64,000 nucleotides of DNA, taken from Bacillus ndiopicus (lineage in GTDB: Bacteria; Bacillota; Bacilli; Bacillales_A; Planococcaceae). Position numbers and translations under genes: made by a program. The notes beneath the pieces are model-generated. The model did no database searches. It was given only the letters and a program-made list of their open reading frames with translations, and was not told the origin of the DNA. Every line of letters starts with the position of its first letter. Within the stretch, counting starts at the first letter, position 1. The stretch covers positions 397,091-461,090 of the forward strand of contig NZ_HG964404.1 of the NCBI RefSeq assembly GCF_000612805.1, read 5' to 3'. This document shows, in pieces, positions 42,084-51,978 of this stretch.

Positions 42084-43757
42084 TTAAAATAGCCCTTCCG
42101 CTCGACCGTCAGCCGTTACGCCCATTCTAAGTGCTGCTGGTTCCTTTGGTAGGCCAGGCATCGTCATAATTTCGCCTGTTAAGCATACTAAAAAGCCTGC
42201 GCCTAGTTTTGGAACGATTTCTCGAATTGTAATTGTAAAGTTTTCAGGTCGACCAAGTAGAGATGGTTGATCTGATAATGAATATTGTGTTTTTGCCATA
42301 CAGATAGGCAGTTCACCCCAGCCGAATTTTTCAATTTGAGCAAGCTGTTTTTTCGCGCTATCTGTTAATTGAATGCCGCTACCACCGTATACTTTTTGTA
42401 CAATTGTCGTAATTTTTTGTTCAACAGTTTCAGACAAATCATATAAATGGTGGAAGTTTTGAGGTGTTTCAAGCACTTGCAATACTTCTTTGGCAAGCTC
42501 GATGCCTCCCTCTCCCCCTTGCTCCCAAACATTTGTACGAGCAATGCGTACACCATTATCCTTCGCCCAAGTTAATACGACTGCTAGCTCTTCTTCTGTA
42601 TCTGTTACGAAGCGATTTAGTGCGATAACAGGCTCAACACCAAATGTGCGAACATTTTCAATATGGCGTGCTAAGTTTTCAATACCAGAAGCCACAGCTT
42701 GTGCATTTTCAGCTTGTAAATCAGCCTTCGCTACACCGCCATGCATCTTTAAAGCACGAATTGTTGTCACAACAACGACAGCATCTGGTGTAATGCCACT
42801 TTGGCGCGCTTTAATATTCATAAATTTCTCCGCACCTAAGTCTGCACCAAAACCAGCCTCTGTCACTACGATGTCAGCTAATTTTCGCGCTGTTTGCGTT
42901 GCCATTACTGAGTTGCAGCCATGTGCAATATTAGCAAATGGTCCACCATGTATTAAAGCTGGTGTACCTCCAAGCGTTTGTACTAAATTCGGTTTAAATG
43001 CTTCTTTTAATAATAATGTCAAGGCACCTTCTACGCCTAATTGATGCACAAATACGGGCTGGCGATCATATGTATAGCCAATCACAATATTTGATATACG
43101 CTTTTTCAAATCCTCAATGCTTGTAGCCAAGCAAAAAACTGCCATAATTTCAGAGGCTACTGTAATATCAAAGCCATCTTCACGCGGAACGCCTTGCAGA
43201 GGACCACCTAAGCCAATTGTCACTTTACGTAATGCACGGTCGTTTAAATCTACAACACGCTTCCAAATAATACGGCGAGGATCGATGTTCAAAACGTTTC
43301 CTTGATGGATATGGTTATCAATAAGCGCTGCTAGTGCATTATTTGCAGATGTAATCGCATGAAGATCACCTGTGAAATGCAGGTTAATATCTTCCATTGG
43401 TACAACCTGCGCATAGCCACCACCTGTTGCTCCACCTTTTACACCCATTACAGGTCCTAATGAAGGCTCACGCAATGCAACCATTACTTTTTTGCTTAAT
43501 TGATGTAGGGCATCTGCTAGTCCAACTGTTACCGTTGATTTTCCTTCTCCAGCAGGAGTTGGACTTGTTGCAGTAACAAGTACTACTTTTCCTGTTTTCG
43601 TTGACGTAATTTGATTTACGTCAATTTTTGCTTTGTAGCGGCCATATTGCTCAATCGCTTGCTCTGGAATACCAGCATACTTTGCGATTTCCGTAATTGG
43701 CTGCATTTTTGCATTGTTAGCAATTTCTAAATCGGATAAATATTTTGTCAGTGTCAT
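42084..43757 (-). CDS. fhs: formate-tetrahydrofolate ligase
   Basis: 557 aa. ATP-dependent formylation of tetrahydrofolate in one-carbon metabolism. P-loop [20 protein letters not shown] near residue 68; family signatures [20 protein letters not shown] and [14 protein letters not shown]. Ends RAEGLF, the usual C-terminus. First of a two-gene operon with the HD protein. Divergent from csp. Confidence 0.97.
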   Translation of the reverse strand: MTLTKYLSDLEIANNAKMQPITEIAKYAGIPEQAIEQYGRYKAKIDVNQITSTKTGKVVLVTATSPTPAGEGKSTVTVGLADALHQLSKKVMVALREPSLGPVMGVKGGATGGGYAQVVPMEDINLHFTGDLHAITSANNALAALIDNHIHQGNVLNIDPRRIIWKRVVDLNDRALRKVTIGLGGPLQGVPREDGFDITVASEIMAVFCLATSIEDLKKRISNIVIGYTYDRQPVFVHQLGVEGALTLLLKEAFKPNLVQTLGGTPALIHGGPFANIAHGCNSVMATQTARKLADIVVTEAGFGADLGAEKFMNIKARQSGITPDAVVVVTTIRALKMHGGVAKADLQAENAQAVASGIENLARHIENVRTFGVEPVIALNRFVTDTEEELAVVLTWAKDNGVRIARTNVWEQGGEGGIELAKEVLQVLETPQNFHHLYDLSETVEQKITTIVQKVYGGSGIQLTDSAKKQLAQIEKFGWGELPICMAKTQYSLSDQPSLLGRPENFTITIREIVPKLGAGFLVCLTGEIMTMPGLPKEPAALRMGVTADGRAEGLF

Positions 43758-43855
43758 ATCATTCCCTGCTTTCTATCCTAATTACTTATATTATAAATCA
43801 TTTATTCAAAAAAAACTCGCTGAAAAAGCGAAAAGCGTCAAAATTCGCCAAATTA

Positions 43856-43884
43856 TTGACATTGAGGAATGAATGGCGTATATT
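43856..43884 (+). promoter_or_regulatory. sigma-A promoter of csp
   Basis: TTGACA, 17-nt spacer, TATATT (then ATAATG). The leader to the ATG is about 65 nt, room for cold-shock mRNA structure. Confidence 0.65.
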
Positions 43885-43953
43885 ATAATGCATAATTAAC
43901 TTAATTTTTCGACACATTAAAATTTAATCCGCAAGTATGGGAGGCGAGCGCTC

Positions 43954-44154
43954 ATGCACCAAGGAAAGGTTAAATGGTTTAATAATGAAAAAGGCTATGG
44001 CTTTATTGAATGTGCGAACGGTGAAGATGTTTTCGTCCATTTCACCGGCATTATTGGAGAGGGCTTCCGCCAGTTAGAAGAAGGACAAGATGTAGCATTT
44101 GAAATTGTGGAGGGTAACCGAGGACCACAAGCAGCAAATGTTTCTAAATTATAA
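43954..44154 (+). CDS. csp: cold-shock protein
   Basis: 66 aa single CSD. RNP1 is KGYGFIE, RNP2 DVFVHF; starts [20 protein letters not shown] chaperone binding single-stranded nucleic acid. GGGAGGCGAGCG precedes the ATG. Single gene with own promoter and terminator. Confidence 0.95.
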   Translation: MHQGKVKWFNNEKGYGFIECANGEDVFVHFTGIIGEGFRQLEEGQDVAFEIVEGNRGPQAANVSKL

Positions 44155-44198
44155 AAAAGTGTAGGCAAAGATGCAATTCCCTTTGTCTACACTTTTTT
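44154..44198. terminator. bidirectional terminator, csp / VOC gene
   Basis: AAAAAAGTGTAG and CTACACTTTTTT with inner CAAAG/CTTTG, between converging genes. Confidence 0.88.
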
Positions 44199-44201
44199 AA
44201 T

Positions 44202-45002
44202 TTACTTTAAGACATATGTCGCATTTTCACAAATAATTGTTTGCTCCTCAAAAGCTCCCTCAAAAATAACTGTATGCATGCCTAATCCGTCAGCTAAAAT
44301 AGCATCCCAAACTTCCCCTTCGCCTTGCGCACAATAACAAACAATTTTCGCATTCGATAAATAGAGCGTATATTTTACTGCGTTTAATTGTTCATCAAAC
44401 TGTTCCTCTGAGTGCAAATTACCTAACAGCTGTAACTGCTTTATAAAATCCAGTCGATTCACTAAATAAACTACTTCCGTAAGATTCAAATTGCCTTTTG
44501 GATGCGGAGCGATAATATTTAATGCGCTATATTCAGCGCGGCGCTCTTCAGAGGATACATCCCATTGAATAAAGAACGGAAAGTCGAAGCGTTGTTCAGG
44601 ATGACCGATATGGAGTAGCTGCCAGCTAACAACCGAACCATCTGGCCGTGTACGTGAAAAGCGCTCAGGTCCTTTTACATGCAAGCCCGCATCACGAAAC
44701 ATTTTGGCATCCTGCTCAATAGTTGTTGTACGAATTGCCATACGTGCAAAGCCATTTTCTCTTCCTTTTTTCTCATACGTTTCATGCAATGTATAAGGCT
44801 GTTTTGCAGCAATTTCAAACTGTGATTCATTATCAATCCCAATCCACTCAATATATGTTAAATCGAAATAACTTAACGTATTATATGTTCCCCACTGCTT
44901 ATGCTGTCCACCTTGAACTGCGTGAAAACCATACGCCTTCATCTCTTCCAAAGTTCGTTCTGGTTTCTCTACAAAATGGACAATATGGTCTAACTCATAC
45001 AT
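44202..45002 (-). CDS. VOC-family (Glyoxalase_3-like) protein
   Basis: 266 aa. Starts ELDHIVHFVEKPERTLEEMK with the metal-type His, then GGQHKQWGTYNTLSYFDLTY and EWIGIDNE, as in the glyoxalase-like domain of Bacillus proteins; two vicinal-oxygen-chelate modules cover 1-165 and 170-266. Enzyme activity and substrate unknown. Single gene. Confidence 0.8.
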   Translation of the reverse strand: MYELDHIVHFVEKPERTLEEMKAYGFHAVQGGQHKQWGTYNTLSYFDLTYIEWIGIDNESQFEIAAKQPYTLHETYEKKGRENGFARMAIRTTTIEQDAKMFRDAGLHVKGPERFSRTRPDGSVVSWQLLHIGHPEQRFDFPFFIQWDVSSEERRAEYSALNIIAPHPKGNLNLTEVVYLVNRLDFIKQLQLLGNLHSEEQFDEQLNAVKYTLYLSNAKIVCYCAQGEGEVWDAILADGLGMHTVIFEGAFEEQTIICENATYVLK

Positions 45003-45072
45003 AGTTAATCCCCCTCTGCATTAATGGATAGCGCAATTCTTATCTACCTTCAATTTTAATCAATGCCCGATT

Positions 45073-45558
45073 TCACTTTAATTGTGGATCCCAAGCTTTA
45101 CATACATTCACCCAGTCTTTGGCATTTGAAAACTGCTTGAGCTGTTCACACGTTAATTCAATTGCTGAATTGGCTGTGCCACAGGCAGGAAAAACGGTCT
45201 GAAAGCGCTGTAAGGAAATATCTAAAAAAACAGGCATATTTGTTGCTAAGGCAAATGGACAAACCCCGCCAACTGGATGCCCTGTATACGTTAAAACATC
45301 CTCAGGACTAAGCATTTTTGCCTTTATTTGAAAGGCTGCTTTGAATGCCGCGTTATCCATTTTCGCATCACCGGCTGCCACTACTAAAATTGCAGCACCG
45401 TCCGCTGAATAAAATGCTAACGTTTTAGCAATGCGTGCTGGAATAACATTTAAAGCATTTGCTGCTTGCTCAACTGTCGCTGTTGATTCAGAAAAAGTTA
45501 AAATATGCTCCTCATATTGAAGTGTTTGTAAATATGTACGTACACGTCCGCTCGCCAT
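45073..45558 (-). CDS. YbaK/EbsC-type aminoacyl-tRNA deacylase
   Basis: 161 aa. Typical features: ANALNVIPARIAKTLAFYSA (catalytic Lys), ILVVAAGDAKMDNAAFKAAF, GHPVGGVCPFALATNMPVFL. Hydrolyses misacylated tRNA (Cys-tRNA-Pro or similar). Twelve nt downstream of the CoaB-like gene, probably one operon. Confidence 0.88.
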   Translation of the reverse strand: MASGRVRTYLQTLQYEEHILTFSESTATVEQAANALNVIPARIAKTLAFYSADGAAILVVAAGDAKMDNAAFKAAFQIKAKMLSPEDVLTYTGHPVGGVCPFALATNMPVFLDISLQRFQTVFPACGTANSAIELTCEQLKQFSNAKDWVNVCKAWDPQLK

Positions 45559-45570
45559 CTGCTTATCCTC

Positions 45571-46242
45571 CTATTCAAGCTCTGCTAATAAAGCAATTAG
45601 TTTTTCACTAGCCTCTTTTTTACCGTTTGCCTTAGTGACTTGTCCATTTTGTTGAACGATCAAATGAAGCGCATCATTGCCATACAATGATTGTGAACTG
45701 TTCGCTACAGTAAATTGTGCATTCGATGTCGCCATACGTAACTTTGCACGCTCAATTAAGTAATTTGGGTCTGATGTCGCTTCTAGCTTAAAGCCAACCA
45801 ATGTAACGTCTGGCGCCCAGCCCTTAATTTGTGGTAATATTTTCGGCGCTTTTTTAAAGCGAATTGTTGGCGGCTCATCTGAAGGCATTTTCCCACCAGC
45901 CTCTAAAGCATTCCCTGCTTGGTCAAACACTTGATCCACAATCCAATCAGAGCCAGCAACTGCCATAATAACAATATCGATTTGCTCCTCCTGTAGCAGT
46001 TTTTGCAATTTGTCAGCCAAATCTTCAATGCCTTCAAAGCCAATCTGACGCATTTGTCCTACGCGCTCAGGTAATTTTGCAAAATAGCCATGCATATAAA
46101 GCACTTCTGCTCCCGCATCAAGCGCTTCTTCTGCTAAATAGCAGCCCATAATTCCTTTTGATAAATTAGTGTGTCCACGCACTTGATCCCACTTCTCCAG
46201 TGTGCCACCACTCGTAATAATAATTTTCTTACCTTGTAGCAT
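45571..46242 (-). CDS. stand-alone CoaB-like phosphopantothenate-cysteine ligase domain
   Basis: 223 aa, only the CoaB (synthetase) half. Starts KIIITSGGTLEKWDQVRGHT, the CoaB nucleotide-binding start; then VMAVAGSDWIVDQV and RFKKAPKILPQIKGWAPDVT with LVGFKLEA, matching the CTP-site lysines and flavoprotein-family end. Streptococci and enterococci carry separate CoaB genes like this, but most Bacilli use a fused CoaBC. AGGAGAGAG before ATG. Whether it makes coenzyme A precursor or acts on another substrate is uncertain. Confidence 0.75.
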   Translation of the reverse strand: MLQGKKIIITSGGTLEKWDQVRGHTNLSKGIMGCYLAEEALDAGAEVLYMHGYFAKLPERVGQMRQIGFEGIEDLADKLQKLLQEEQIDIVIMAVAGSDWIVDQVFDQAGNALEAGGKMPSDEPPTIRFKKAPKILPQIKGWAPDVTLVGFKLEATSDPNYLIERAKLRMATSNAQFTVANSSQSLYGNDALHLIVQQNGQVTKANGKKEASEKLIALLAELE

Positions 46243-46259
46243 TTTTTCTCTCTCCTTAC

Positions 46260-47183
46260 TTAATCAGTAGACGCCGATGCCCTCTTCGATTGAAGTTTCA
46301 CTTTATCTGTCAAATTCTCTTCATTTTCCTCTAGCCATTGCTTTAATACTTCTACAAATTTCTGCGCTGCCGGTGATAATGATTGCTTTGTAGCCAGTCC
46401 AAGCGTTCGGAAGCTTTCTTGCTTTAATGGAATCATTCGGACGTTTGAAGGGAGCTGTGACAATACGAGCTTCGGTAAAATGGACACCCCTACATGATGC
46501 CCAACCATCGACATAATTCCCCAATCATCAAAAAGCTCAAAGCGAATATTCGGCTTAATACCATATTTTTCGAATGTCGCTACAACATCGTTCATCCCTC
46601 GATAAGACGGCATAATAAAGGGCTCTTGCGCAATTTCAAATAAATCTATCTCCTCTTTATTATATAGCTGACTTTTCGAAGATACGATACAAAATAAATA
46701 ATCTTTTTTTAATGGCATGAAATTAAATTGCTTCGAGCTCGTCCGATTTAAAAAGCCACAGTCTATCTCGCCATTAATAAGCCATTGCTCGATTTCATAA
46801 TAATCCCCTTCGCGCAATTCGATTTTAATTCCAGGGTATTGGTCATCGATGGAGTGAATAATATTAGGCATCCATTGTGTAGAAATACTCGAGATAAGCC
46901 CTATGCGTACCGTCCCTTTTGTAACACCGACAATATTCGCCGCCTCCTGCTGCAATAATTCCTCCGCCTGCAAAACTTGACGCATTGCAAGCAGCATCGA
47001 CTGTCCTTCTGTTGTTAGCTTCACACCATTGCGATTGCGATGGATTAAAGCAAAGCCAAACTCCTTTTCCAAGCTTGATACCGCATGGCTAACGGCCGAC
47101 TGTGTTAAACCAAGTAGCTGTGCTGCCTCCGTAAAGCTTTGCACCTCCGCCACTTTATTCAAAATCTCATATTTTACTAAACT
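46260..47183 (-). CDS. LysR-family transcriptional regulator
   Basis: 307 aa. N-terminal winged helix (ILNKVAEVQSFTEAAQLLGL, TQSAVSHAVSSLEKEFGFAL), then a LysR substrate-binding domain from residue 85 (GTVRIGLISSISTQWMPNII). ATG at 47183 follows GGAGG at 5 nt; the open frame extends 12 codons upstream. Lies 17 nt before the CoaB-like gene in the same direction, so it may be the first gene of that operon. Co-inducer unknown. Confidence 0.9.
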   Translation of the reverse strand, partial: SLVKYEILNKVAEVQSFTEAAQLLGLTQSAVSHAVSSLEKEFGFALIHRNRNGVKLTTEGQSMLLAMRQVLQAEELLQQEAANIVGVTKGTVRIGLISSISTQWMPNIIHSIDDQYPGIKIELREGDYYEIEQWLINGEIDCGFLNRTSSKQFNFMPLKKDYLFCIVSSKSQLYNKEEIDLFEIAQEPFIMPSYRGMNDVVATFEKYGIKPNIRFELFDDWGIMSMVGHHVGVSILPKLVLSQLPSNVRMIPLKQESFRTLGLATKQSLSPAAQKFVEVLKQWLEENEENLTDKVKLQSKRASASTD

Positions 47184-47755
47184 CATAGCGACCTCCTTAT
47201 TATTAGCTAGATATTTCATGTTGATTTAGTTTATCCCAACAACTTAGGGTTTCTTAAAATAAAATATTAGGTGTGTTGACTTTTATTTTACAAATAAAAC
47301 CTAGGAATTTGTTGATTTCTGTTGCAGGGATGCTTTCCGCAGGCACAGCTTTAGCTAATTTATTTTCGGCTCCTCGCCAAAAATAATTAGTTGGAGCTAT
47401 GCCCGTGGAATGCGAGCCAATCGTAACGGGAATCAACTGCATTTTCAGCTTTTTTAAAAAATCCACACCAAAAAGCACTCGCACCATTTTGAACCATATT
47501 ATACTGCATTTTGTTGACCGCAGTTTTGTTGATGAAACATTAATTTTACTCTTAAATTGCTCAATTATCTCGTTAAAGCAACCTTCTCTTTATTGCAAGT
47601 AGCATATCTCCCTCGACATTGGAAATAAAAAGGCTTATTTTTATACATGAAAATTTTTCATATTACATATTATAAACATTCGTTTTACTAATCGCAAAGC
47701 ACAGTTTATATTGTTTTTTATAGCATTATTGTTTGACGAGGATGGGGTGAATGTT
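47184..47755. other. spacer without a supported gene
   Basis: A minus-strand open frame at 47254-47487 (77 codons) has no ribosome site and no recognised family. A TATAAT-like site lies before it. Nothing else stands out. Confidence 0.5.
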
Positions 47756-48655
47756 TTGAGCATACAAAGTAAAGCAAATATATTAATGGTGATTGTGACG
47801 ATGTTTTGGGGGTTATCCTATACGTTCATGGTCATGGGGTTAGATGCGCTTGAAACATACAATATCGTTGCACTCAGATGTATTATCGCATTTACAGTAG
47901 CAGGACTTATTTTTTATAAGAAAATGTTGAAAATAAACAAGCAAACGATTTTTTATGCAAGTATTCAAGGCTTTCTTTTATTTATTGTTTTTTCGTTATC
48001 ATTATTTGGTTTGCAAACAACTTCAGCATCAAACGCAGGATTTATTTTAAGTTTAACTGTTGTGCTTGTTCCAATTTTTGTGAGCATTTTAGAAAGAAAA
48101 TTGCCCTCACGCGCGATTACCTTCGCTATCGTTATGACAATGATTGGTATTTCAGTTTTAACTTTAAGGGGATCGATGTCATTCCAAATAGGTGATATTT
48201 TAGTTGCGATTGCTGCTATTTGTTACGCTATTTATTTAATTTTAAATAGCAAGTTTACGAAGGATGTTGACTCAATTGCCTACGGTATTTATCAATTAGG
48301 CTTTGCAGGTATTTTCGGTGCAGTTTTTTGTTTATTTTTCGAAGTACCACAAATACCTGTAACAACATCTGGTTGGATTGCCATTTTAGGACTAGGTATT
48401 ATTTGTAGTGCATTTTGCTTTATCGGTCAATCCGTTGTACAAAAATATACTTCCCCTACACATACGGGCTTAATTTTTTCTTTAGAGCCTATTTTTGCTG
48501 CGATTTTTGCACTTATTTTCTTAGGTGAAGTGTTAACGGTTCAATTACTAATTGGTGGTGCATTTATTTTAGCAGGTAATCTTGTTGCACAGCTTGAGCA
48601 ACTTTATCAGCTACGCTTTGTACGCGAAGAAGCAATTGAAGAAAATTCATACTAG
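47756..48655 (+). CDS. EamA/DMT-family transporter
   Basis: 299 aa, ten hydrophobic segments in two EamA repeats (ILMVIVTMFWGLSYTFMVMG, VALRCIIAFTVAGLIFYKK, ...LVAIAAICYAIYLILNSKFT, and FSLEPIFAAIFALIFLGEVL). TTG at 47756 has GGGG 8 nt upstream; GTG at 47747 is another option. Single gene with its own terminator. Substrate unknown. Confidence 0.87.
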   Translation: MSIQSKANILMVIVTMFWGLSYTFMVMGLDALETYNIVALRCIIAFTVAGLIFYKKMLKINKQTIFYASIQGFLLFIVFSLSLFGLQTTSASNAGFILSLTVVLVPIFVSILERKLPSRAITFAIVMTMIGISVLTLRGSMSFQIGDILVAIAAICYAIYLILNSKFTKDVDSIAYGIYQLGFAGIFGAVFCLFFEVPQIPVTTSGWIAILGLGIICSAFCFIGQSVVQKYTSPTHTGLIFSLEPIFAAIFALIFLGEVLTVQLLIGGAFILAGNLVAQLEQLYQLRFVREEAIEENSY

Positions 48656-48701
48656 GCTAAATGGTCATGCTTCCATATTGCATGATCGTTTAGCTTTTTT
48701 T
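48656..48701 (+). terminator. terminator of EamA gene
   Basis: GCTAAATGGTCATGC and GCATGATCGTTTAGC followed by seven T. Confidence 0.88.
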
Positions 48702-48747
48702 AATAAGCTCATCTAATCACTTGCTTTTTCCTCCTTTACACTTTATT

Positions 48748-48769
48748 ATTTACCTACTGGTAAGTAAAT
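48748..48769. promoter_or_regulatory. palindrome before tetR gene (operator)
   Basis: ATTTACCTAC-TG-GTAAGTAAAT is symmetric in all but one pair. It lies 15 nt before the TetR-family start, overlapping the promoter region. Confidence 0.6.
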
Positions 48770-48784
48770 TAAAGAGGTGGAGAA

Positions 48785-49366
48785 ATGGCAACTAAAGAAC
48801 AGACTTTACATGCGATTAAAGAAACGGCCTATCAGATGTTTGCACAGTTTGGTATTGATAAAACGAGCTTTGCTATGATTGCAAAAGAAATCGGCATATC
48901 CAAGCCCGCGCTTTATTATTATTTTGATTCAAAGGACGCATTAGTTGAAGCAATTTTTGAGGAGATTTATCAGTCCATTGAGGCTGATTTTTCAGTGGAT
49001 ATTAGCAGTGTCCGCAAAGAAGATTTCATTGCATATGTCCTTCAATTTGGCTACAAACAAATTGATGAACAGCTTCAAGATGAATATTTCAATGCAGTAT
49101 TTAATGAGTATTTGTTGCTTTCTACTCGCAATGACTTTTATGCAAAGCGCTTACAGGCTATTCAACAAGGTTATCTCGATAGCTTTACTGATTTATTACA
49201 GCATGGTGTTGAAATTGGCTTCCTCGACAACGAGAACATCAACTATAAAGCAACGATTCTAGCAATGGTGCTAGATAATATTAGCAATTATATTTTAACA
49301 GGCTACCAGCTTGACTATCAGAAAACATGGCAAATTGCTGTACAGCAGGTGCTTCATTATGACTAA
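48785..49366 (+). CDS. TetR-family transcriptional regulator
   Basis: 193 aa. DNA-binding N-terminus AYQMFAQFGIDKTSFAMIAK and EIGISKPALYYYFDSKDALV; helical ligand-binding C-domain. AGAGGTGG before ATG. Overlaps the DUF418 gene by 8 nt, so they are one operon, self-repressed through the upstream palindrome. Ligand unknown. Confidence 0.92.
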   Translation: MATKEQTLHAIKETAYQMFAQFGIDKTSFAMIAKEIGISKPALYYYFDSKDALVEAIFEEIYQSIEADFSVDISSVRKEDFIAYVLQFGYKQIDEQLQDEYFNAVFNEYLLLSTRNDFYAKRLQAIQQGYLDSFTDLLQHGVEIGFLDNENINYKATILAMVLDNISNYILTGYQLDYQKTWQIAVQQVLHYD

Positions 49367-50435
49367 ACGTATAGAGGGCTTAGATGCTGCACGTGCACTT
49401 GCGATGTTTGGTATGCTGATTGTCAATTTTACAGTTATCACTGGGGCCGATACAAGCGGACAATCTTTTTTACAAGTTTTTATGCATCTTTTTGAAGGCC
49501 GTGCCTCTGCTACATTTGTTATACTTGCAGGCATCGGCATCTCGTTATTAACAAAACGTGCTTATTTATCAAAGGAGCCTGCGCTCATTCGTGATAAGCG
49601 CACCGCTATTCAAAAGCGTGCTCTATTTTTATTTGTACTCGGCTTATTGCTTTACATAGTTGGCTGGACAGGTGATATTTTACATTACTATGGTATGTAC
49701 ATGTTGATTGCATCACTTTGTATTATGCTTTCGGCCAAATGGCTGTTTTCAATTTCCGCTATCATTACTGTAGTGGCGCAGTTTTTGCAAATTAAATATA
49801 ACTATTTATTTGGCTGGGACCCGCAGCAGCCCCTATTACTTTATCTCGATTTCTGGACACCTGAAGGGTTTTTACGCAATTTATTTTTCAATGGCTATCA
49901 TCCTATACTGCCATGGATAAGCTTCTTTCTTATCGGAATGGGATTAGGTCGATTCGATTTAAGCTCAAAGAAAATTCAAAAAAGCTTGCTCATTTTCAGC
50001 ATTAGTAGCTGCATTTTATGTGAAGGCTTATCGCGTAGGCTACAGCATGTAAGCTTATCTTTTTTAGATAATGACAGTGCAGCCTTTTTATTTGGTACTG
50101 GTCCTATCCCTCCAAATATTTTTTATATTGCATCCAACACTGCCTCGTCGATTGTAATCATTGTGCTAACACTGCAGCTATGCGAAAAATTGGCTAACAA
50201 TATTATTGTTAAAACACTGATACATACAGGTCAGCTTTCATTGACACATTATGTAGCGCATATTTTTATTGGCGTTTCTATTTTGGAGCTATTAGGTCGT
50301 TCACAAAATCAATCTTTGGCCTTTGTGCTTGGTTTTACAACTGTTTATTTTTTCATCACTATGCTATTATCCTTTATTTGGCGCAGAAAGTTTTCGCGTG
50401 GTCCTGTCGAATGGTGTATGAGAAAAATTGCTTAG
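49359..50435 (+). CDS. DUF418-type membrane protein
   Basis: 358 aa with about nine membrane segments. Begins KRIEGLDAARALAMFGMLIV, the usual start of DUF1624/DUF418 (YeiB-like) proteins, and has an acyltransferase-like arrangement (GYHPILPWISFFLIGMGLGR, TGQLSLTHYVAHIF). Function of the family is not known; possibly related to acyl transfer. ATG at 49359 lies within the TetR gene end. Confidence 0.85.
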   Translation: MTKRIEGLDAARALAMFGMLIVNFTVITGADTSGQSFLQVFMHLFEGRASATFVILAGIGISLLTKRAYLSKEPALIRDKRTAIQKRALFLFVLGLLLYIVGWTGDILHYYGMYMLIASLCIMLSAKWLFSISAIITVVAQFLQIKYNYLFGWDPQQPLLLYLDFWTPEGFLRNLFFNGYHPILPWISFFLIGMGLGRFDLSSKKIQKSLLIFSISSCILCEGLSRRLQHVSLSFLDNDSAAFLFGTGPIPPNIFYIASNTASSIVIIVLTLQLCEKLANNIIVKTLIHTGQLSLTHYVAHIFIGVSILELLGRSQNQSLAFVLGFTTVYFFITMLLSFIWRRKFSRGPVEWCMRKIA

Positions 50436-50622
50436 CCTTCTGTTCTATTTATTTACAGTAAGGAATACAATCTAATTAGGCGCGCTTTATTCTGACAGTT
50501 CGAAATATATAATTAGTTTTCAAGAAATGAAACACACTGTATCATAGAAAATGTGATTTTTCTTTTAGTGTATATACAACGGTGTAGTGAATGAAACAAT
50601 ATATAAAGGACGTGTTATTAAA

Positions 50623-51603
50623 ATGATCGGACGTAATGACCCATGCCTTTGTGGTAGCGGTAAAAAATATAAAAAATGCTGTGAAGGAAAAGCACAAGTA
50701 ACCTCTGCTTCGTTATTTAACGACGAAATAGAAATGATTTTACAAAGCTTTTATGAAGCGTATCCACAGCGTAAAGATACGATGCAATATATTGATCTTG
50801 TACAGGCTTGGAGCCCTAAACTACAGGATCACCTACAAAAAGAGCTAATTGAAGCAGTTGCTTTAGATGAATTTTTCTTCCATACTAGACCTGATATTTG
50901 GACAGGCTATTTAAAGAAAGTAAGCAAGAAAACGGTTCGCCCTGCAACCGTTCGCTTACTAGAAAATTGGACATCGCCAACATTATTTATCGGGGCGATT
51001 TCTCATGTAGATGAGCAATATATTCATGCAACACATTCAATTACAAAAGAAAGCTATAAAATTCGCCGCGAAAACAAAAAGCCAATTCCTGAAGGGATGC
51101 AAATCTTTACTTTCCTATTACCTGATGGCTCAGAGCAGGAAGGACATTTCCTAGCGGTCTCTACACTTATTTTCTTCTCTTCCGAATACGAAAAGGTTTT
51201 CCAAGAATTCACAAACAACTGCCCAAGCACTGAAGAAGTAACGCAATTTTTACAGGATAACCATTTCGCATTTTGGCAATTGCTTGTGGAAAATGGCTAT
51301 GCAGGAGAGGAATTTACATCATTTGAAACAGATGTATTAGCGCAAGTGAAGCAATTTTTACAGCAACAAGCGCTAAATGAGGAGCAATTAATTCCTGTAT
51401 TAGAGGATTATTTAATAGAGCAACAGCCAGCAGCGCGTAAAGCTGCTGCAATCGCTGCAGGAGCCATCCGTTTTGGACAAGAACGTGGATTATTTGAAGG
51501 TTCCTTTACGGTGAAGGAAATTGCTGAGCATTTCGGCATTTCAGCTACATCGCTAAATAAATATTATCAGGATATGCTTGCATACCAGCTTGCAACTGCA
51601 TAA
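50623..51603 (+). CDS. SEC-C zinc-finger protein with C-terminal helix-turn-helix
   Basis: 326 aa. N-terminus MIGRNDPCLCGSGKKYKKCC is a full SEC-C zinc motif, as at the end of SecA. The middle (40-230) is helical with no recognised domain. The end, FTVKEIAEHFGISATSLNKY, is a helix-turn-helix. AAAGGACG lies before ATG 50623. Role unknown; SEC-C motifs bind zinc and often accompany protein-export or nucleic-acid proteins. Confidence 0.8.
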   Translation: MIGRNDPCLCGSGKKYKKCCEGKAQVTSASLFNDEIEMILQSFYEAYPQRKDTMQYIDLVQAWSPKLQDHLQKELIEAVALDEFFFHTRPDIWTGYLKKVSKKTVRPATVRLLENWTSPTLFIGAISHVDEQYIHATHSITKESYKIRRENKKPIPEGMQIFTFLLPDGSEQEGHFLAVSTLIFFSSEYEKVFQEFTNNCPSTEEVTQFLQDNHFAFWQLLVENGYAGEEFTSFETDVLAQVKQFLQQQALNEEQLIPVLEDYLIEQQPAARKAAAIAAGAIRFGQERGLFEGSFTVKEIAEHFGISATSLNKYYQDMLAYQLATA

Positions 51604-51614
51604 TGAAAAATAAT

Positions 51615-51660
51615 GGCTGTTGGAAAAGCAGGTTTACACCTGTATTTTCCAACAGCCTTT
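51615..51660. terminator. terminator of SEC-C gene
   Basis: GGCTGTTGGAAAA and TTTTCCAACAGCC with inner CAGGT/ACCTG, followed by TTTT. Converging genes on both sides. Confidence 0.88.
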
Positions 51661-51668
51661 TAAATTGA

Positions 51669-51860
51669 TTATTTATTGTTGACTTTCATTAATTCTCGCC
51701 CTAAAAATTGTAGCTGCTCTCCAACTGTACACGATTCTATACAAAATTTATGTGCACCTGGCTTGCCACGCTTTTGTCGTAAATCATTAATAATAGGGCA
51801 GTCGACACAGTACGTATCCGTAATATAATCAATTTCTTGCATAACAGATACTTTATTCAA
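51669..51860 (-). CDS. small zinc-finger-type protein
   Basis: 63 aa. Two cysteine pairs spaced CVDC and CIESC in a compact protein (YITDTYCVDCPIINDLR, HKFCIESCTVGEQLQF), typical of the small Bacillus zinc-finger (DUF2602-type) proteins. TTG at 51860 chosen because GGGGGGA lies 6 nt upstream. Likely binds one zinc; role unknown. Confidence 0.7.
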   Translation of the reverse strand: MNKVSVMQEIDYITDTYCVDCPIINDLRQKRGKPGAHKFCIESCTVGEQLQFLGRELMKVNNK

Positions 51861-51978
51861 ATTCGCTCCCCCCTTTTTTTGCATTTCTTTATTATACTGC
51901 CTTGCAAATTATTTTGTCCATTATTCATCGTTTCAGTTTATAATTATATTCAGTCATAGATGGAAAATGAGGGATTGT

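Noticed and set aside
42490..43044. 184-codon plus-strand frame opposite fhs
   Set aside because: Fully inside fhs, which is a well-matched enzyme; serine/alanine-rich shadow translation.
47254..47487. 77-codon minus-strand open frame before the EamA gene
   Set aside because: No ribosome site, no recognised family or motif; a TATAAT upstream is not enough support.
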